A stretch of DNA of 64,000 nucleotides, from positions 1-64,000 of the forward strand of contig NZ_JAVBXR010000018.1 of the NCBI RefSeq assembly GCF_030824455.1. The letters run 5' to 3'. The position numbers were made by a program, and so were the translations under genes. Position 1 is the stretch's first letter. Each line of letters opens with the position of its first letter. Below are positions 8,167-17,828 of the stretch, in pieces. This DNA is from Desulfobulbus sp. Its GTDB lineage: Bacteria; Desulfobacterota; Desulfobulbia; Desulfobulbales; Desulfobulbaceae. Under the pieces are notes generated by a model. It saw only the letters and a program-made list of their open reading frames with translations, made no database searches and had not been told where the DNA came from.

Positions 8167-9513
8167 ATGAAAGATGCAACTGTACCTTTGCCTTGTAAGG
8201 AAAAGTTTGCGGCGCAAACACGAACACGCTCCTCCGTTTCCCCAACCAAGCCTGCCGCAGATTTACATCAGGCTCAGGCAATCGAACCCCACTCCTGCGG
8301 CGGCCTGGAAATGGCCCCGGTCTTTAAGGTACTCGACCAGAACTCTTCAAGCAGAACCGGATTCATGGATATTACCAAATTCGCCATTCCTGAAATTATC
8401 TTTGGCCGCGGCAGCCTCAACTACGCCGGCCAGTGCGCCCTGCGCCTCGGCGCCAAAAAAGTCTTCCTGGTCAGCGACGAAGGCATTGAAGAGGCGGGAT
8501 GGCTGCAACGCCTGATGGACATCCTCGAAAAAGAGGGGATCAAGTGGGTCTATTACCCCGGCGTCACCTCGAATCCACGCGACTTTCAGGTGGAGCAGGG
8601 GGCGGAGTTTTATTTGAAAAACGGCACCGACGTGATCATTGCCATCGGCGGCGGCAGCGCCATGGACACCGCCAAGGGCATCGCCATTATTGCCAGCAAC
8701 GGCGGCAGGATACGCGACTACGAAGGAGCCAACCGGGTGCAGCGCCCACTGCCGCCAATGATGCTGATCACCACCACCGCCGGCAGCGGTTCGGACATCA
8801 GCCAATTCTGCATTATCACCGACATGAAGCGTGGGGTCAAAATGTCCATCATCACCCGGACGCTGGTGCCCAACATCTCAATTGTCGATCCGCTGATCCT
8901 GCGGACCAAGACCGAATCGCTGATCATCCAGTCTGCCGTCGATGCCCTGGCCCACGCGATCGAGGCCTATATGTCGCGCATTGCCTCGCCCTTCACCGAA
9001 ATTCACTCGCTTCGGGCCATTGATCTGATCCTGGCCAACCTGCAACGCGCGGTCGCCACCCGTTCGCTCGATTCGCTGGAGCAGTTGAGCATTGCCTCGG
9101 TTTCGGCCTCGATGGCCTTCAGCAACGCTGGTCTCGGCGCCGAACACGCCTTAGCGCACGCCTTGGGCGGCCATTTCGACATGCGGCACGGGGTGGTGCA
9201 TCCGATTCTGCTGACCAGCGTCATGCGCTTCAACATGGGCGTCAACCTGCAACGCATGGCCGACATTGGCCGCCTGATCCTCAAACGCCAGGTGGGATCG
9301 GACCAGGACACGGCCCTGGCCGGCATCGAAAAACTCGATGAATTTTTTGCTTCGTTCGATGTGGCCCTGCGCCTGAGCCAACTGATTCCGGAAAGCGAAC
9401 GGCATCACTTGGAATCACTCTGCAAAATGGCGGTGCAAGACGCCTGCAACCTGACCAATCCACGGCCGGCCACCTGGGAGGAGTTTCTGCGAATCTGTGA
9501 GGAGGTGTGGTGA
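8167..9513 (+). CDS. Iron-containing (group III) alcohol dehydrogenase
   Basis: An NAD(P)-linked oxidoreductase that interconverts alcohols and aldehydes or ketones. The core starts at MDITKFAIPEIIFGRG and carries the cofactor motif IAIGGGSAMDTAKG. The iron-site region is SAVDALAHAIEAYMS and later GAEHALAHALGGHFDMRHG, so the usual aspartate and three histidines appear present. I place the start at ATG 8167, which has AGGAGA 9 bases upstream. This leaves 66 residues of polar, proline- and serine-containing sequence before the core, matching no family I know. An internal ATG at 8365 would give the ordinary length but has a poor ribosome site. The stop shares one base with the start of the kinase gene, so all three genes here are coupled. 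The substrate is unknown. Confidence 0.87.
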   Translation: MKDATVPLPCKEKFAAQTRTRSSVSPTKPAADLHQAQAIEPHSCGGLEMAPVFKVLDQNSSSRTGFMDITKFAIPEIIFGRGSLNYAGQCALRLGAKKVFLVSDEGIEEAGWLQRLMDILEKEGIKWVYYPGVTSNPRDFQVEQGAEFYLKNGTDVIIAIGGGSAMDTAKGIAIIASNGGRIRDYEGANRVQRPLPPMMLITTTAGSGSDISQFCIITDMKRGVKMSIITRTLVPNISIVDPLILRTKTESLIIQSAVDALAHAIEAYMSRIASPFTEIHSLRAIDLILANLQRAVATRSLDSLEQLSIASVSASMAFSNAGLGAEHALAHALGGHFDMRHGVVHPILLTSVMRFNMGVNLQRMADIGRLILKRQVGSDQDTALAGIEKLDEFFASFDVALRLSQLIPESERHHLESLCKMAVQDACNLTNPRPATWEEFLRICEEVW

Positions 9514-10736
9514 TGCCCCACTATACCACTCTTGAGGACCTGGTCGGCATCGAGCACTGCAAACTCGGGTTTTACCAGGAGTTGCAGCAAAAGGTTGAGC
9601 AACTGAAGGGCTCCAACCTCGAGCTAGAGAAAAAACGCAAAGAAATCCAGGCGTTGCTCGACGGAATCACCGACCTGATGGTGGTGTTGGCCGAGGACAT
9701 GAGCATCCAGCGGGTCAATCATGTGTTCACCGACTGGTTTCCCGGCATCGACCCCATCGGTCGCTTTTGCTATGAAATCTTTCGCGGCAGGGACGGACGC
9801 TGCGACAACTGCCCGGCGCTGCGCGCCCTGGACCAGGATGAAATCGTCAAGGATCTCTGCATCTACAAGGTCAACGACGACTTCAAGCACTACGAGATCA
9901 TTGCCTCGCCGCTGAAAACCAGCCTTACCGGCGAGCGTCAGGTACTGCTCTTCAAGCGGGACGTCACGCTGGAAAAAGAATTTCAGGCCCAGTTCTATCA
10001 AGCCGAAAAAATGGCCACGGTCGGGGCACTGGCGGCTGGCGTGGCCCATGAAATCAACAATCCGCTCACTGCGATCAACGGCTTCGCCCAAGGGTTGAAG
10101 CGGCGAATCATCCGTCTTGAAGGCAAGATTGACGACGACATGTACGGCGACTTCAAGGAGTACACCGAGACCATCATCAAGGAATGCTTGCGCTGCCGCG
10201 ACATTGTCCAGACGCTCTTGACCTTCAGCCGCCCCACCGCCTCCAGTCTGAGTCAGGTCGATCTCAATCAGTGCGTCACCGACACCCTGTTTATCCTCAA
10301 ACATCATTTCAAGGAGCAGCAGGATCTGACCGTCACAACTGAACTGCTGGACGACTTGCCGCACATCCTGGGCGACGAGTCGCAGCTCAAACAGGTCATC
10401 ATCAATCTGTTGACCAACGCCCTGGACGCCACCAGCAACGGCGGCTCCATTCTGATCAAGACCCACACCGACGAGGCGGGCGGGGTGACGCTGGTCATCG
10501 AAGACTCAGGTTGCGGCATCCCCCTGGGCGTCCAGGACAAACTGTTTGAACCCTTTTTCACCACCAAGCCCGTGGGCAAGGGCATCGGCATCGGGCTTTC
10601 CACCTGTTATTCAATTGTAAAAAACCATCATGGAGAGATCACCGTCACCAGCGCCGTTGGCCTGGGCTCGGCGTTCAGGGTTGCTCTTCCAGGCATAAAA
10701 GAAGAATGGACAAAGAAAAATATTCCATCCTGGTAA
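9513..10736 (+). CDS. Cytoplasmic PAS histidine kinase
   Basis: A 407-residue kinase without membrane segments, so it senses an internal signal. A coiled N-terminus (about 20-48) leads to a PAS domain (about 45-155). That domain contains GRDGRCDNCPAL, a cysteine pair common in PAS domains of delta-proteobacterial kinases. The phosphoacceptor histidine is near residue 179 in AGVAHEINNPL. The ATPase domain shows QVIINLLTNALDA (N box), EDSGCGIP (G1) and [19 protein letters not shown]. The ATG at 9513 overlaps the dehydrogenase stop by one base, with GGAGG 7 bases upstream. The 3 prime end overlaps the regulator gene by 31 bases. The kinase, regulator and dehydrogenase form a unit resembling AtoS/AtoC in design, probably controlling the dehydrogenase. 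Confidence 0.9.
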   Translation: MPHYTTLEDLVGIEHCKLGFYQELQQKVEQLKGSNLELEKKRKEIQALLDGITDLMVVLAEDMSIQRVNHVFTDWFPGIDPIGRFCYEIFRGRDGRCDNCPALRALDQDEIVKDLCIYKVNDDFKHYEIIASPLKTSLTGERQVLLFKRDVTLEKEFQAQFYQAEKMATVGALAAGVAHEINNPLTAINGFAQGLKRRIIRLEGKIDDDMYGDFKEYTETIIKECLRCRDIVQTLLTFSRPTASSLSQVDLNQCVTDTLFILKHHFKEQQDLTVTTELLDDLPHILGDESQLKQVIINLLTNALDATSNGGSILIKTHTDEAGGVTLVIEDSGCGIPLGVQDKLFEPFFTTKPVGKGIGIGLSTCYSIVKNHHGEITVTSAVGLGSAFRVALPGIKEEWTKKNIPSW

Positions 10737-12043
10737 TCGACGACGAAGAGTCGATTCGCAGACTGCTGCAAAAGGAACTGGCCAACAGCCGGCGCGAGAT
10801 CGTCACTGCCGCCGACGGCGCCGAGGCCATGGCCATGGCGCGGAACCACTGGTTTGACGTCATCATCATGGATCTGTGGCTGCCGGATGTTTCCGACCTG
10901 GAACTGTTGATCAAGATACGGGAATCGATTCCCCATATCGAAGTGATCATGATCACCGGACACGGCGACGTCGACATCGCGGTGGAAGCGATGAAGCTGG
11001 GGGCCTGCGATTTCATCCGCAAACCGTTCAACCTCGACCGGCTCGACCTGATCGTGGAAAAGGCGCATCAACGGGTGCTGCTCTCCCGCGAAAACGCCAT
11101 GCTTCGCCACAGCACCGGTCAGGAGCAGAACAAGGTGCGCTTTATCGGCAACTCCCAGGCCATGCGCGACATCCAGTTTTTGATCGACAAGGTCGCCCCG
11201 GCCCGCATTCCGGTGTTGATCACCGGCGAGTCTGGCGCGGGCAAGGACGTGGTCGCCCGCCTGATCCATCAGCGCTCGCCCCTGGCCGCCAATCCGATGA
11301 TCATCAAAAACTGCGCCACCCTGCAGAAGGAACTGGCGCGCAGTGAGCTGTTCGGCCACATCAAAGGGTCGTTTACCGGCGCCAACGAGTCGCGGGAAGG
11401 GTTGCTTTCCTTTGCCCACGACAGCACTCTTTTTCTCGACGAGATCGGCGAATTGCCGCTTGAGGTGCAGGCCTCGCTGCTGCGGGTGCTGGAAACCGGC
11501 ACCTATCGACGGGTGGGTGAAAAGGAGGAGCGCAAGGTGAACATTCGGTTTCTCTTCGCCACCAATCGCCACCTAGCCGAAGAGGTGGAAAACAACCGAT
11601 TTAACGAGGCTTTTTTCCATCGCATCAACGCCTTCAGCATTGAAATTCCCTCGTTGAAACATCGCAAGGAAGACCTCCCCCTGCTGGTGGATTATTTCCT
11701 TGCCACCCTCAGCCCGGACAACACTCACTACCGCATCGTCGAGCGGGCCATGGCCTGCATTCTGCGCTACAACTGGCCGGGCAACATCCGGGAACTGCGC
11801 AACGTCATCGAGCGTTCAATCATTTTGGCTGAAAACGGCATCATCACCGAACGCTGCCTGCCGCGCGAACTGGTGGAATCTTCGGAAAGCAACGGCGCCG
11901 CCCTGACCCTGGAATCGGTGGAACGACAACACATTCTCAAGATGCTCGACTTCTACTCCGGCAACCGCCAGAAGACTGCAGACACGCTGGGAATCAGCCG
12001 CAAGACCCTCTACCGGAAGCTGACCCAGTACGCCATCGAATAG
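10706..12043 (+). CDS. Sigma-54-dependent response regulator (NtrC family)
   Basis: A 445-residue regulator with three modules. The receiver domain has the acidic pair in VIDDEES and phosphoacceptor D56 in IIMDLWLP. The AAA+ domain has a Walker A GESGAGKD at about 174-181, the sigma-54 contact loop GSFTGA (serine for the more usual alanine), and a Walker B LFLDEIGELP. The Fis-type helix-turn-helix at the end is QKTADTLGISRKTLYRKL. It activates sigma-54 promoters after phosphorylation, most likely by the kinase whose gene overlaps it. Possible targets include the dehydrogenase promoter upstream. Nothing in the sequence looks damaged. Confidence 0.92.
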   Translation: MDKEKYSILVIDDEESIRRLLQKELANSRREIVTAADGAEAMAMARNHWFDVIIMDLWLPDVSDLELLIKIRESIPHIEVIMITGHGDVDIAVEAMKLGACDFIRKPFNLDRLDLIVEKAHQRVLLSRENAMLRHSTGQEQNKVRFIGNSQAMRDIQFLIDKVAPARIPVLITGESGAGKDVVARLIHQRSPLAANPMIIKNCATLQKELARSELFGHIKGSFTGANESREGLLSFAHDSTLFLDEIGELPLEVQASLLRVLETGTYRRVGEKEERKVNIRFLFATNRHLAEEVENNRFNEAFFHRINAFSIEIPSLKHRKEDLPLLVDYFLATLSPDNTHYRIVERAMACILRYNWPGNIRELRNVIERSIILAENGIITERCLPRELVESSESNGAALTLESVERQHILKMLDFYSGNRQKTADTLGISRKTLYRKLTQYAIE

Positions 12044-12130
12044 AAGGCGGCAAACAGCGTATGGAGGAGAAGAAGACAATGCCGACGAACGGAGCCCAAC
12101 CCACGAAGGCTGAGCGAGAGGATCAATCAG

Positions 12131-13237
12131 TTAGCGGGACACCAGGGCCTTGAACAGGATGTCGTTGCCCAGTTTATGCACTGCAATGTCGGTCAACGCG
12201 GGCGCGGCCGAACGGCTGTCCAGACTGTAGCCGCGGACAAGCGGCGTTCCATGATCGCCGGCGATGAAGGGCGCATACAACAGCTGCACCTCGTCGACAA
12301 GGCCTTGGCCGTACATGGCGCCGTGTATGCCGGCGCCGCCCTCGACCAGCACGGAGGTAATGTTTTGTTGCCCCAAAAATTGGAGCACTGCGACTAGCCC
12401 CACCCAGCCGGCTGTGTCGACAGGCAGGCGATGAACCGCAGCGCCGGCGCGGGTCAACAACGCCTCCTTTTGGCAACAGGCGTCTTTGCCGCAGAACACC
12501 CAGGTCGGCGCTGCCGACTGTTGGGCGAGCATGCTGGCCTCTGGCGGCAGACGCAAATGGGTGTCGAGAACAATCCGCAACGGATCCCGTGTCGCGACAA
12601 CGCCTTCAAGGCGCGTGGTCAGACTGGGGTCGTCGATAATCGCCGTATCCACTCCGATCAAGATGGCGTCAACTTGGTTGCGCAACTGGTGCACATACCG
12701 GTTGGCGTTAGGACCGGTCATTGCCGCACCCTGCTTTGGCAGCAGCGTCATTTTGCCGTCAAGGCTCATCCCCGCCTTCATGATCACCCAAGGCAACCCC
12801 GTGGCGCTGTGCTTGATAAACGGATAATTCAAGGCGCGACATTGCGACTCCAACACCCCGCTGCGGACTTCGACGCCTTCGGCTTTCAGACGCTCAGCGC
12901 CGCCGCCGGTCACCTGCGGATTGGGGTCGGACATGCCAATAACCACCGCAGCAATGCCGGCGCGAAGAATTGCCTCGGTGCAGGGCGGCGTTCTTCCGGT
13001 GTGGTTGCAGGGCTCAAGCGTGACGTACAGGGTCGCGCCCTTGGCCGCCGGTCCTGCGTCGGCAAGGGCGTGCACCTCGGCATGGGGAGTGCCGGCCTTT
13101 TGGTGATAGCCTCGCCCGACGACCTCGCCCTCGGCAACAACAACGGCGCCCACCGCAGGATTGGGCGAAGTGCGGCCCAGACCTTTTTTTGCCTCGTCCA
13201 AGGCCATCTGCATAAAACGGTGGTGTTCGTTGCCCAT
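12131..13237 (-). CDS. ribD: Bifunctional riboflavin biosynthesis protein RibD
   Basis: It catalyses two early riboflavin steps, deamination of the pyrimidine intermediate and NADPH reduction of its ribose side chain. The N-terminal deaminase (about 1-145) has the zinc and proton-shuttle motif HAEVHAL and the second zinc motif PCNHTGRTPPC. The C-terminal reductase (about 145-365) starts PWVIMKAGMSLDGKM and contains VLVEGGAGIHG. Length of 368 residues is normal. I chose ATG 13237, preceded by GAGGGG, over a GTG four codons earlier. It follows nrdR after 14 bases, a pairing seen in many bacteria. Other rib genes are not in the window, and I see no FMN riboswitch upstream. Confidence 0.94.
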   Translation of the reverse strand: MGNEHHRFMQMALDEAKKGLGRTSPNPAVGAVVVAEGEVVGRGYHQKAGTPHAEVHALADAGPAAKGATLYVTLEPCNHTGRTPPCTEAILRAGIAAVVIGMSDPNPQVTGGGAERLKAEGVEVRSGVLESQCRALNYPFIKHSATGLPWVIMKAGMSLDGKMTLLPKQGAAMTGPNANRYVHQLRNQVDAILIGVDTAIIDDPSLTTRLEGVVATRDPLRIVLDTHLRLPPEASMLAQQSAAPTWVFCGKDACCQKEALLTRAGAAVHRLPVDTAGWVGLVAVLQFLGQQNITSVLVEGGAGIHGAMYGQGLVDEVQLLYAPFIAGDHGTPLVRGYSLDSRSAAPALTDIAVHKLGNDILFKALVSR

Positions 13238-13251
13238 AGCGCCCCTCACTC

Positions 13252-13716
13252 TCAGTGTTTGCCCCGTTCGCCCAAAAAACTCTTCAACTCGTCCATGAAT
13301 TCATTGACGTCCTTAAACTGGCGATACACCGAGGCAAAGCGTACATAGGCCACCTCGTCAAGCGCCGGCAACGCTTCCATCACCCATTCGCCGATCTGGC
13401 TGGTGGGAATCTCCTTGCTGCCGTAATCCTGCAACTTCTGCTCAATGCCGTCAACAAAGGCGTCAATCTCGGTCATGCTCACCGCCAGTTTCTCGCAGGC
13501 CTTTTCCAAACCAGCCACAATCTTGCCGCGATCCCACGCCTCACGCCGGCCGTCCTTTTTGATCAGCATCGGCAGCATCAATTCAATCCGCTCATAGGTG
13601 GTGAACCGGCGCTGACAGGCGTCGCATTCCCGGCGCCGCCTGGTGATGGTCTTGTCTTTGTTGATCCGCGAATCAATCACCCGGCTATCCAAATGGCCGC
13701 AATAGGGACATTTCAT
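13252..13716 (-). CDS. nrdR: Transcriptional repressor NrdR
   Basis: NrdR represses ribonucleotide reductase genes in response to ATP and dATP levels. At 154 residues it has the typical N-terminal zinc ribbon with C3, C6, C31 and C34 (MKCPYCGH and ECDACQRRF). An ATP-cone follows, with [11 protein letters not shown]-like sequence at [15 protein letters not shown]. The C-terminal [15 protein letters not shown] is also diagnostic. It lies upstream of ribD on the same strand. The rpiB terminator sits just upstream, so nrdR-ribD must start from its own promoter in the short stretch 13717-13766, where I see no strong boxes. Confidence 0.95.
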   Translation of the reverse strand: MKCPYCGHLDSRVIDSRINKDKTITRRRRECDACQRRFTTYERIELMLPMLIKKDGRREAWDRGKIVAGLEKACEKLAVSMTEIDAFVDGIEQKLQDYGSKEIPTSQIGEWVMEALPALDEVAYVRFASVYRQFKDVNEFMDELKSFLGERGKH

Positions 13717-13765
13717 GACGCACCCAGCCTTATTTTCATAAACATGAGAAAGAGTTGTTCACCAT

Positions 13766-13804
13766 AAAAAAAACCGGCAGCTTTACAGAAAAGCGTGCCG
13801 GTTT
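13766..13804 (-). terminator. Rho-independent terminator of the fab operon
   Basis: On the minus strand ACCGGCA-type arms (13772-13779 and 13796-13803) with an inner GCTTT/AAAGC stem form a long hairpin followed by eight T (13773-13766). It lies 28 bases after rpiB and so ends the fatty-acid synthesis operon before nrdR. Confidence 0.88.
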
Positions 13805-13831
13805 GGGTATGTAAAGCCGAGGGGAAAACGA

Positions 13832-14257
13832 TCACCCCATCATGCTGATCCTTCGCAGATGGCGGCCTCCGGCAAAATCGGTTGCAAGCCACGCCCGGAC
13901 GACATCCAAGGCAATGGCGACGCCCAGCACCCGTGCCCCCAGGCAGAGAACATTGGAATCGTTGTGCTCCCGGCTCAATCTGGCGGTCAGGCTTTCATGG
14001 CACAAGGCAGCGCGAATATGGCGGTGCCGATTGGCGGCAATCGACATACCTATGCCTGTGCCGCAGATGAGAATCCCACAGGACGAACGGCCCTCCTGTA
14101 TCGCGGCACACACCTTGTCAGCAAAATCAGGATAATCGACCGACGCTTCCGAATCGCAGCCGACATCGTTAATTTGATGTCCGCCTTCGGCAAGCAATTG
14201 GAGTATCTCCTGTTTCAAGGCGAATCCGCCGTGATCACAGCCCATGGCAATGTTCAT
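13832..14257 (-). CDS. rpiB: Ribose 5-phosphate isomerase B
   Basis: It interconverts ribose 5-phosphate and ribulose 5-phosphate. The protein is 141 residues, normal for RpiB. The active-site cysteine lies in GILICGTGIGMSIAANR, the N-terminus has the phosphate-binding GCDHGG, and the later REHNDSNVLCLGAR is a family signature. It is the last gene of the fatty-acid synthesis operon, starting 21 bases after fabF, and is followed by the operon's terminator. The placement is probably for growth-linked expression rather than a shared pathway. The related sugar isomerase LacAB/AlsB activity cannot be excluded. Confidence 0.92.
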   Translation of the reverse strand: MNIAMGCDHGGFALKQEILQLLAEGGHQINDVGCDSEASVDYPDFADKVCAAIQEGRSSCGILICGTGIGMSIAANRHRHIRAALCHESLTARLSREHNDSNVLCLGARVLGVAIALDVVRAWLATDFAGGRHLRRISMMG

Positions 14258-14278
14258 CGTCTTTCCTCGGCGACAAGA

Positions 14279-15517
14279 TTAGGCGTAGCGCTTGAAAATA
14301 ACAACCCCATTGGTGCCGCCAAAGCCAAAAGAGTTGGACATGGCGGTATTGGGTCGACTCTCGCGGGCCACCAGAGGCACATAATCCAGATCGCAGTCCG
14401 GATCCGGCGTCTGTAAATTGGCAGTGGGCGGAATAATGCCGTGGTGCAGGGTCAGGGCGGAAAAGGCCGCCTCGATGCCGCCGGCCGCTCCCAACATGTG
14501 GCCAGTCATCGATTTGGTGGAACTAACGGCCAGTTTATAGGCATGGGCGCCAAAAACGGTTTTAATCGCCTGGGTTTCACACTTGTCGTTGAGCGGGGTG
14601 GAAGTGCCGTGGGCATTGATGTAATCAATATCCTCAGGATTCATTCCCGCGTCGCGCAAAGCGGCCGCCATGCAACGAGCCGCTCCTTCGCCGTCTTCCG
14701 GGGGGGCGGCAATGTGATAGGCGTCGCTGCTTTGACCGTACCCGACAACCTCCGCGTAAATAACCGCGCCGCGGCGTTTCGCCGACTCCAACTCCTCCAG
14801 CACCAGTATGCCGGCGCCTTCCGAAATAACAAACCCGTCCCGATCCCTGTCAAAGGGGCGTGAAGCGGTGGCCGGATCGTCGTTGCGGGTCGAAAGGGCC
14901 TTCATGGCGCTGAAGCCGCCGACGGCAAGCGGACAGATGACCGATTCCGCGCCGCCGGTGATCGCCACGTCGCAATCGCCGTAGACAATGTGGCGAAACG
15001 CCTCGCCCACTGCGTGGGTTCCTGCGGCGCAGGCGGTTGTCTGGGTCAGGTTAGGGCCCTTGCAACCGATGCGCATCGAAATGTGCCCGGAGGGCATATT
15101 GGGAATGACCCGAGGAATAAAAAACGGGGTGATCTTCCTCGGCCCCTTATTCATCAGGACACCGTGATATTCTTCAATAGTGGGCAAACCGCCCATGCCA
15201 CACCCGGTGATGACCCCAACCCGGTTGACATTGTCGTCGGTGATCGACAGGCCGCTGTTTTTCCAGGCAATATCAGCTGCGGCCACCGCATACTGCACAA
15301 AAGCGTCGAGATTTTTTGCCTGCTTTTTCTCGAACCAATCTTCAGGATTAAATCCCTTCACCTCGGCGGCGATTTGCGAGGCTTGATCAGAGGCGTCAAA
15401 GCGAGTAATCGGTCCCACCCCGCTTTGTCCGTTAAGCAAGGCGCTCCACGTCTGTTCGGTGCCAATGCCTAGCGGCGTGACCAAGCCTATCCCTGTTACA
15501 ACGACCCGTCGTTTCAC
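14279..15517 (-). CDS. fabF: 3-oxoacyl-ACP synthase II
   Basis: A condensing enzyme that extends acyl-ACP with malonyl-ACP. The 412-residue protein has the thiolase fold start [15 protein letters not shown]. The nucleophile is C163 in [13 protein letters not shown]. The two catalytic histidines are in [11 protein letters not shown] and [14 protein letters not shown], and the FGFGGTN motif stands at the C-terminus. This is the classic Cys-His-His set of elongating ketosynthases. It lies 16 bases after acpP, the usual acpP-fabF order. Confidence 0.96.
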   Translation of the reverse strand: MKRRVVVTGIGLVTPLGIGTEQTWSALLNGQSGVGPITRFDASDQASQIAAEVKGFNPEDWFEKKQAKNLDAFVQYAVAAADIAWKNSGLSITDDNVNRVGVITGCGMGGLPTIEEYHGVLMNKGPRKITPFFIPRVIPNMPSGHISMRIGCKGPNLTQTTACAAGTHAVGEAFRHIVYGDCDVAITGGAESVICPLAVGGFSAMKALSTRNDDPATASRPFDRDRDGFVISEGAGILVLEELESAKRRGAVIYAEVVGYGQSSDAYHIAAPPEDGEGAARCMAAALRDAGMNPEDIDYINAHGTSTPLNDKCETQAIKTVFGAHAYKLAVSSTKSMTGHMLGAAGGIEAAFSALTLHHGIIPPTANLQTPDPDCDLDYVPLVARESRPNTAMSNSFGFGGTNGVVIFKRYA

Positions 15518-15533
15518 ACTGACCTACCTTGTC

Positions 15534-15767
15534 TTAGCCTTGAATCTTGGCGACAAAATCGATGGCGTTCTGCACAGTGACGATTTTCTCCGCCTCTTCA
15601 TCGGGAATTTCGACGTCGAATTCCTCTTCCATTGCCATGATCAGCTCAACCAGATCCAAAGAATCCGCGCCGAGATCATCAACAAAAGAAGCGCCGGAAA
15701 CCACCTTGTCACGATCAACACTCAGTTGCTCGACGATGATGTCGATCATTTTATCTTCAACAGCCAT
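15534..15767 (-). CDS. acpP: Acyl carrier protein
   Basis: A small 77-residue acidic carrier. S36 in [12 protein letters not shown] is the site for the 4-phosphopantetheine arm that holds growing acyl chains. The acidic helix II surface ([11 protein letters not shown]) that docks with Fab enzymes is intact. It lies between fabG and fabF. An 85-base gap to fabG is the longest spacer in this part of the operon and could hold an extra promoter or processing site to raise AcpP supply. I see no clear boxes there. Confidence 0.96.
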   Translation of the reverse strand: MAVEDKMIDIIVEQLSVDRDKVVSGASFVDDLGADSLDLVELIMAMEEEFDVEIPDEEAEKIVTVQNAIDFVAKIQG

Positions 15768-15852
15768 TGTTTATTCTCCTCAAATTAGTCCTGTAGTTAG
15801 TTATTCTGTAAAAAAACAATGCCCGAATATGTAGTTACTCGGACACCCCTTG

Positions 15853-16602
15853 TCAATGGCCCATGTACATGCCGCCATTGACGTGCAGGGTCTGACCCGT
15901 AATGTAATTACTGTCAGTTGAAGCCAGGAATCCCACCGAGGCGGCCACATCTTCAGGCGTTCCCAAAACGCCGAGCGGAATCTGCGCCTTGAGGGCCTCC
16001 TGGACATCTTCAGCAAGGTCGTCGGTCATATCGGTGACGATATAGCCCGGCGCCACGCAGTTAACGGTGATGTTCCGTCCCGCCAACTCCCTTGCCATGG
16101 ATTTGGTTAAACCGGTCAGACCTGCTTTGGCAGCTCCGTAATTGACTTGCCCGCCGTTGCCGACAAAACCGACGACGGAGGAGACGTTAATGATGCGGCC
16201 CCACCGTTTTTTCATCATCGCGCGCATCACCGCCTTGCTGCAGAGAAACGCCCCTTTCAAATTGGTGTCAAGCACGCTGTCCCAATCGTCTTCCTTCATT
16301 CGCGCCATCAGACCGTCGCGGGTGATGCCTGCATTGTTGACCAGAATGTCGACCTGACCATGGGTCGCAATAATTTCTTTGATGCTTTCCTGAACCGCTT
16401 CAGCGTCGGCCACGTCAAATCGGACGGTAAAGCCTGTACCGCCGACGGCTGTGATCTGTTGCAGGGTTTCCTCGGCCGCGGCAGGGTTGGAGACGTAATT
16501 GATCCCCACCACAGCGCCCAATGAAGCCAATTTCACGCAAATGGCCCGGCCAATGCCTCGACTGCCGCCGGTGACAAGCGCAACCAAATTCTCCAGCCTC
16601 AT
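15853..16602 (-). CDS. fabG: 3-oxoacyl-ACP reductase
   Basis: An NADPH-dependent short-chain dehydrogenase that reduces 3-oxoacyl-ACP. The 249-residue protein has the TGGSRGIG cofactor loop, the NNAG motif, the catalytic serine in INVSSVVG, and YGAAK with the catalytic tyrosine and lysine. The arginine-rich start and the AHREL-like MARELAGRNITVNCVAPG segment fit FabG. Its start overlaps the etfA stop by four bases (ATGA), so translation of the fatty-acid reductase is coupled to that of the flavoprotein. Confidence 0.95.
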   Translation of the reverse strand: MRLENLVALVTGGSRGIGRAICVKLASLGAVVGINYVSNPAAAEETLQQITAVGGTGFTVRFDVADAEAVQESIKEIIATHGQVDILVNNAGITRDGLMARMKEDDWDSVLDTNLKGAFLCSKAVMRAMMKKRWGRIINVSSVVGFVGNGGQVNYGAAKAGLTGLTKSMARELAGRNITVNCVAPGYIVTDMTDDLAEDVQEALKAQIPLGVLGTPEDVAASVGFLASTDSNYITGQTLHVNGGMYMGH

Positions 16603-17789
16603 TTTTTGATCTCCTGTAACCGTTTGATCAATTGCGGCACCACCTCGTACAGATCGCCAACCACGCCGTAGGTGGCGATGTCAAAGATGGGCGCATTCTT
16701 GTCGCGATTGATGGCCACGACAATTTCTGAAGACTGCATGCCGACCGCATGCTGAACGGCTCCCGAAATGCCGCAGGCAATGTACAACTTGGGACTGACG
16801 GTTTTTCCAGTCTGGCCGACCTGATGCGGATACGGTATCCATCCGGAGTCGACCGCAGCGCGGGAGGCGGCAACTGCGCCGCCAAGCTCGTTGGCCAGAT
16901 CCCGAATCAACTGAAAGCCCTTGGGCGAATCCAGACCGCGGCCCCCGGCAACCAGCGTTTCCACTTCCTGAATGTTGACTTGATCCTCGGTGTTGACCAC
17001 GGTCTCAAGCACTTCAATCTGCGACTGCAGCAAGTGCGGCGGTATCTGGACCGGCACTACTTGGCCGACGCGGGAGAGATCCGGTATGGCGGGAGCCATG
17101 ACTTTAGGCCGGACGGTCGCCATTTGCGGTCGGGTGTGGGGGCATTCAATAGTCGCCATGATGTTGCCGCCAAAGGCTGGGCGCGTTTGCAGCAGCATGC
17201 CGTCCGCTTCCCGAATTTCCAATCGCGTGCAATCAGCGGTCAGTCCCGCGTCAATGGCGGTGGCTACGTAGGGAATGACGGAGCGGCCAATGGCGGTGGC
17301 GCCGGCAAGCACCACCTCGGGTTGCTGATCGCGGATCACCTGTTCCAGAATGCCAGCGTAAACGTCTTCCCGGAATTGTTCAAAAATTGGATGTTCCGCC
17401 AGAAAAACAGTATCCGCGCCGGCCGCAATCAGATCGTCGGCATAGGCCGCCACAGATCCGCCAGGAAGTACGGCGCTGAGCTTGACTCCGCGTTGGTCGG
17501 CAAGTTTTCGGCCAATACCGAGCAGTTCATAGCTCACCGGGGCGACCTTGCCGTGACGATATTCGGCAAACACCATGACCCCCGCATACTCGCCAATGTT
17601 AACGGAGGCGCGGCGTTCGGCAACATCGATGCGCAAGGCGTCGGCCGGGCAATTTTCCACACAAGCGCCGCACAAGGTGCAGGAATCGTTGACAACGGCG
17701 CAATCAGACGGAACACTGATGGCCCCGAAGGCGCAACTTGTCTCGCAAACGCCACAGGCCGTACACTTGTCGCTATCAATAATCAGCAT
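16599..17789 (-). CDS. etfA: Electron transfer flavoprotein alpha subunit with N-terminal ferredoxin domain
   Basis: The 396-residue protein joins a two-cluster ferredoxin domain (cysteines 9, 12, 15, 19 and 37, 40, 43, 47) to a full EtfA. The C-terminal FAD-binding signature is seen in YIACGISGAVQH and AINRDKNAPIF. With EtfB it passes electrons between an acyl-CoA dehydrogenase and another carrier. The added Fe-S domain is typical of anaerobes and of Etf types that exchange electrons with ferredoxin or a membrane quinone oxidoreductase. It lies directly after etfB, and its stop overlaps the fabG start. I infer the partner is the dehydrogenase encoded upstream. Whether it bifurcates electrons cannot be decided from sequence by eye. 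Confidence 0.93.
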   Translation of the reverse strand: MLIIDSDKCTACGVCETSCAFGAISVPSDCAVVNDSCTLCGACVENCPADALRIDVAERRASVNIGEYAGVMVFAEYRHGKVAPVSYELLGIGRKLADQRGVKLSAVLPGGSVAAYADDLIAAGADTVFLAEHPIFEQFREDVYAGILEQVIRDQQPEVVLAGATAIGRSVIPYVATAIDAGLTADCTRLEIREADGMLLQTRPAFGGNIMATIECPHTRPQMATVRPKVMAPAIPDLSRVGQVVPVQIPPHLLQSQIEVLETVVNTEDQVNIQEVETLVAGGRGLDSPKGFQLIRDLANELGGAVAASRAAVDSGWIPYPHQVGQTGKTVSPKLYIACGISGAVQHAVGMQSSEIVVAINRDKNAPIFDIATYGVVGDLYEVVPQLIKRLQEIKK

Positions 17790-17828
17790 AGAAAAAAACC
17801 AGGTTGATCGGGGGAGAGAGAAAGAGCT

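Noticed and set aside
13238-13766. FMN riboswitch before ribD
   Set aside because: ribD follows nrdR after 14 bases and I see none of the conserved RFN-element stretches upstream of either gene.
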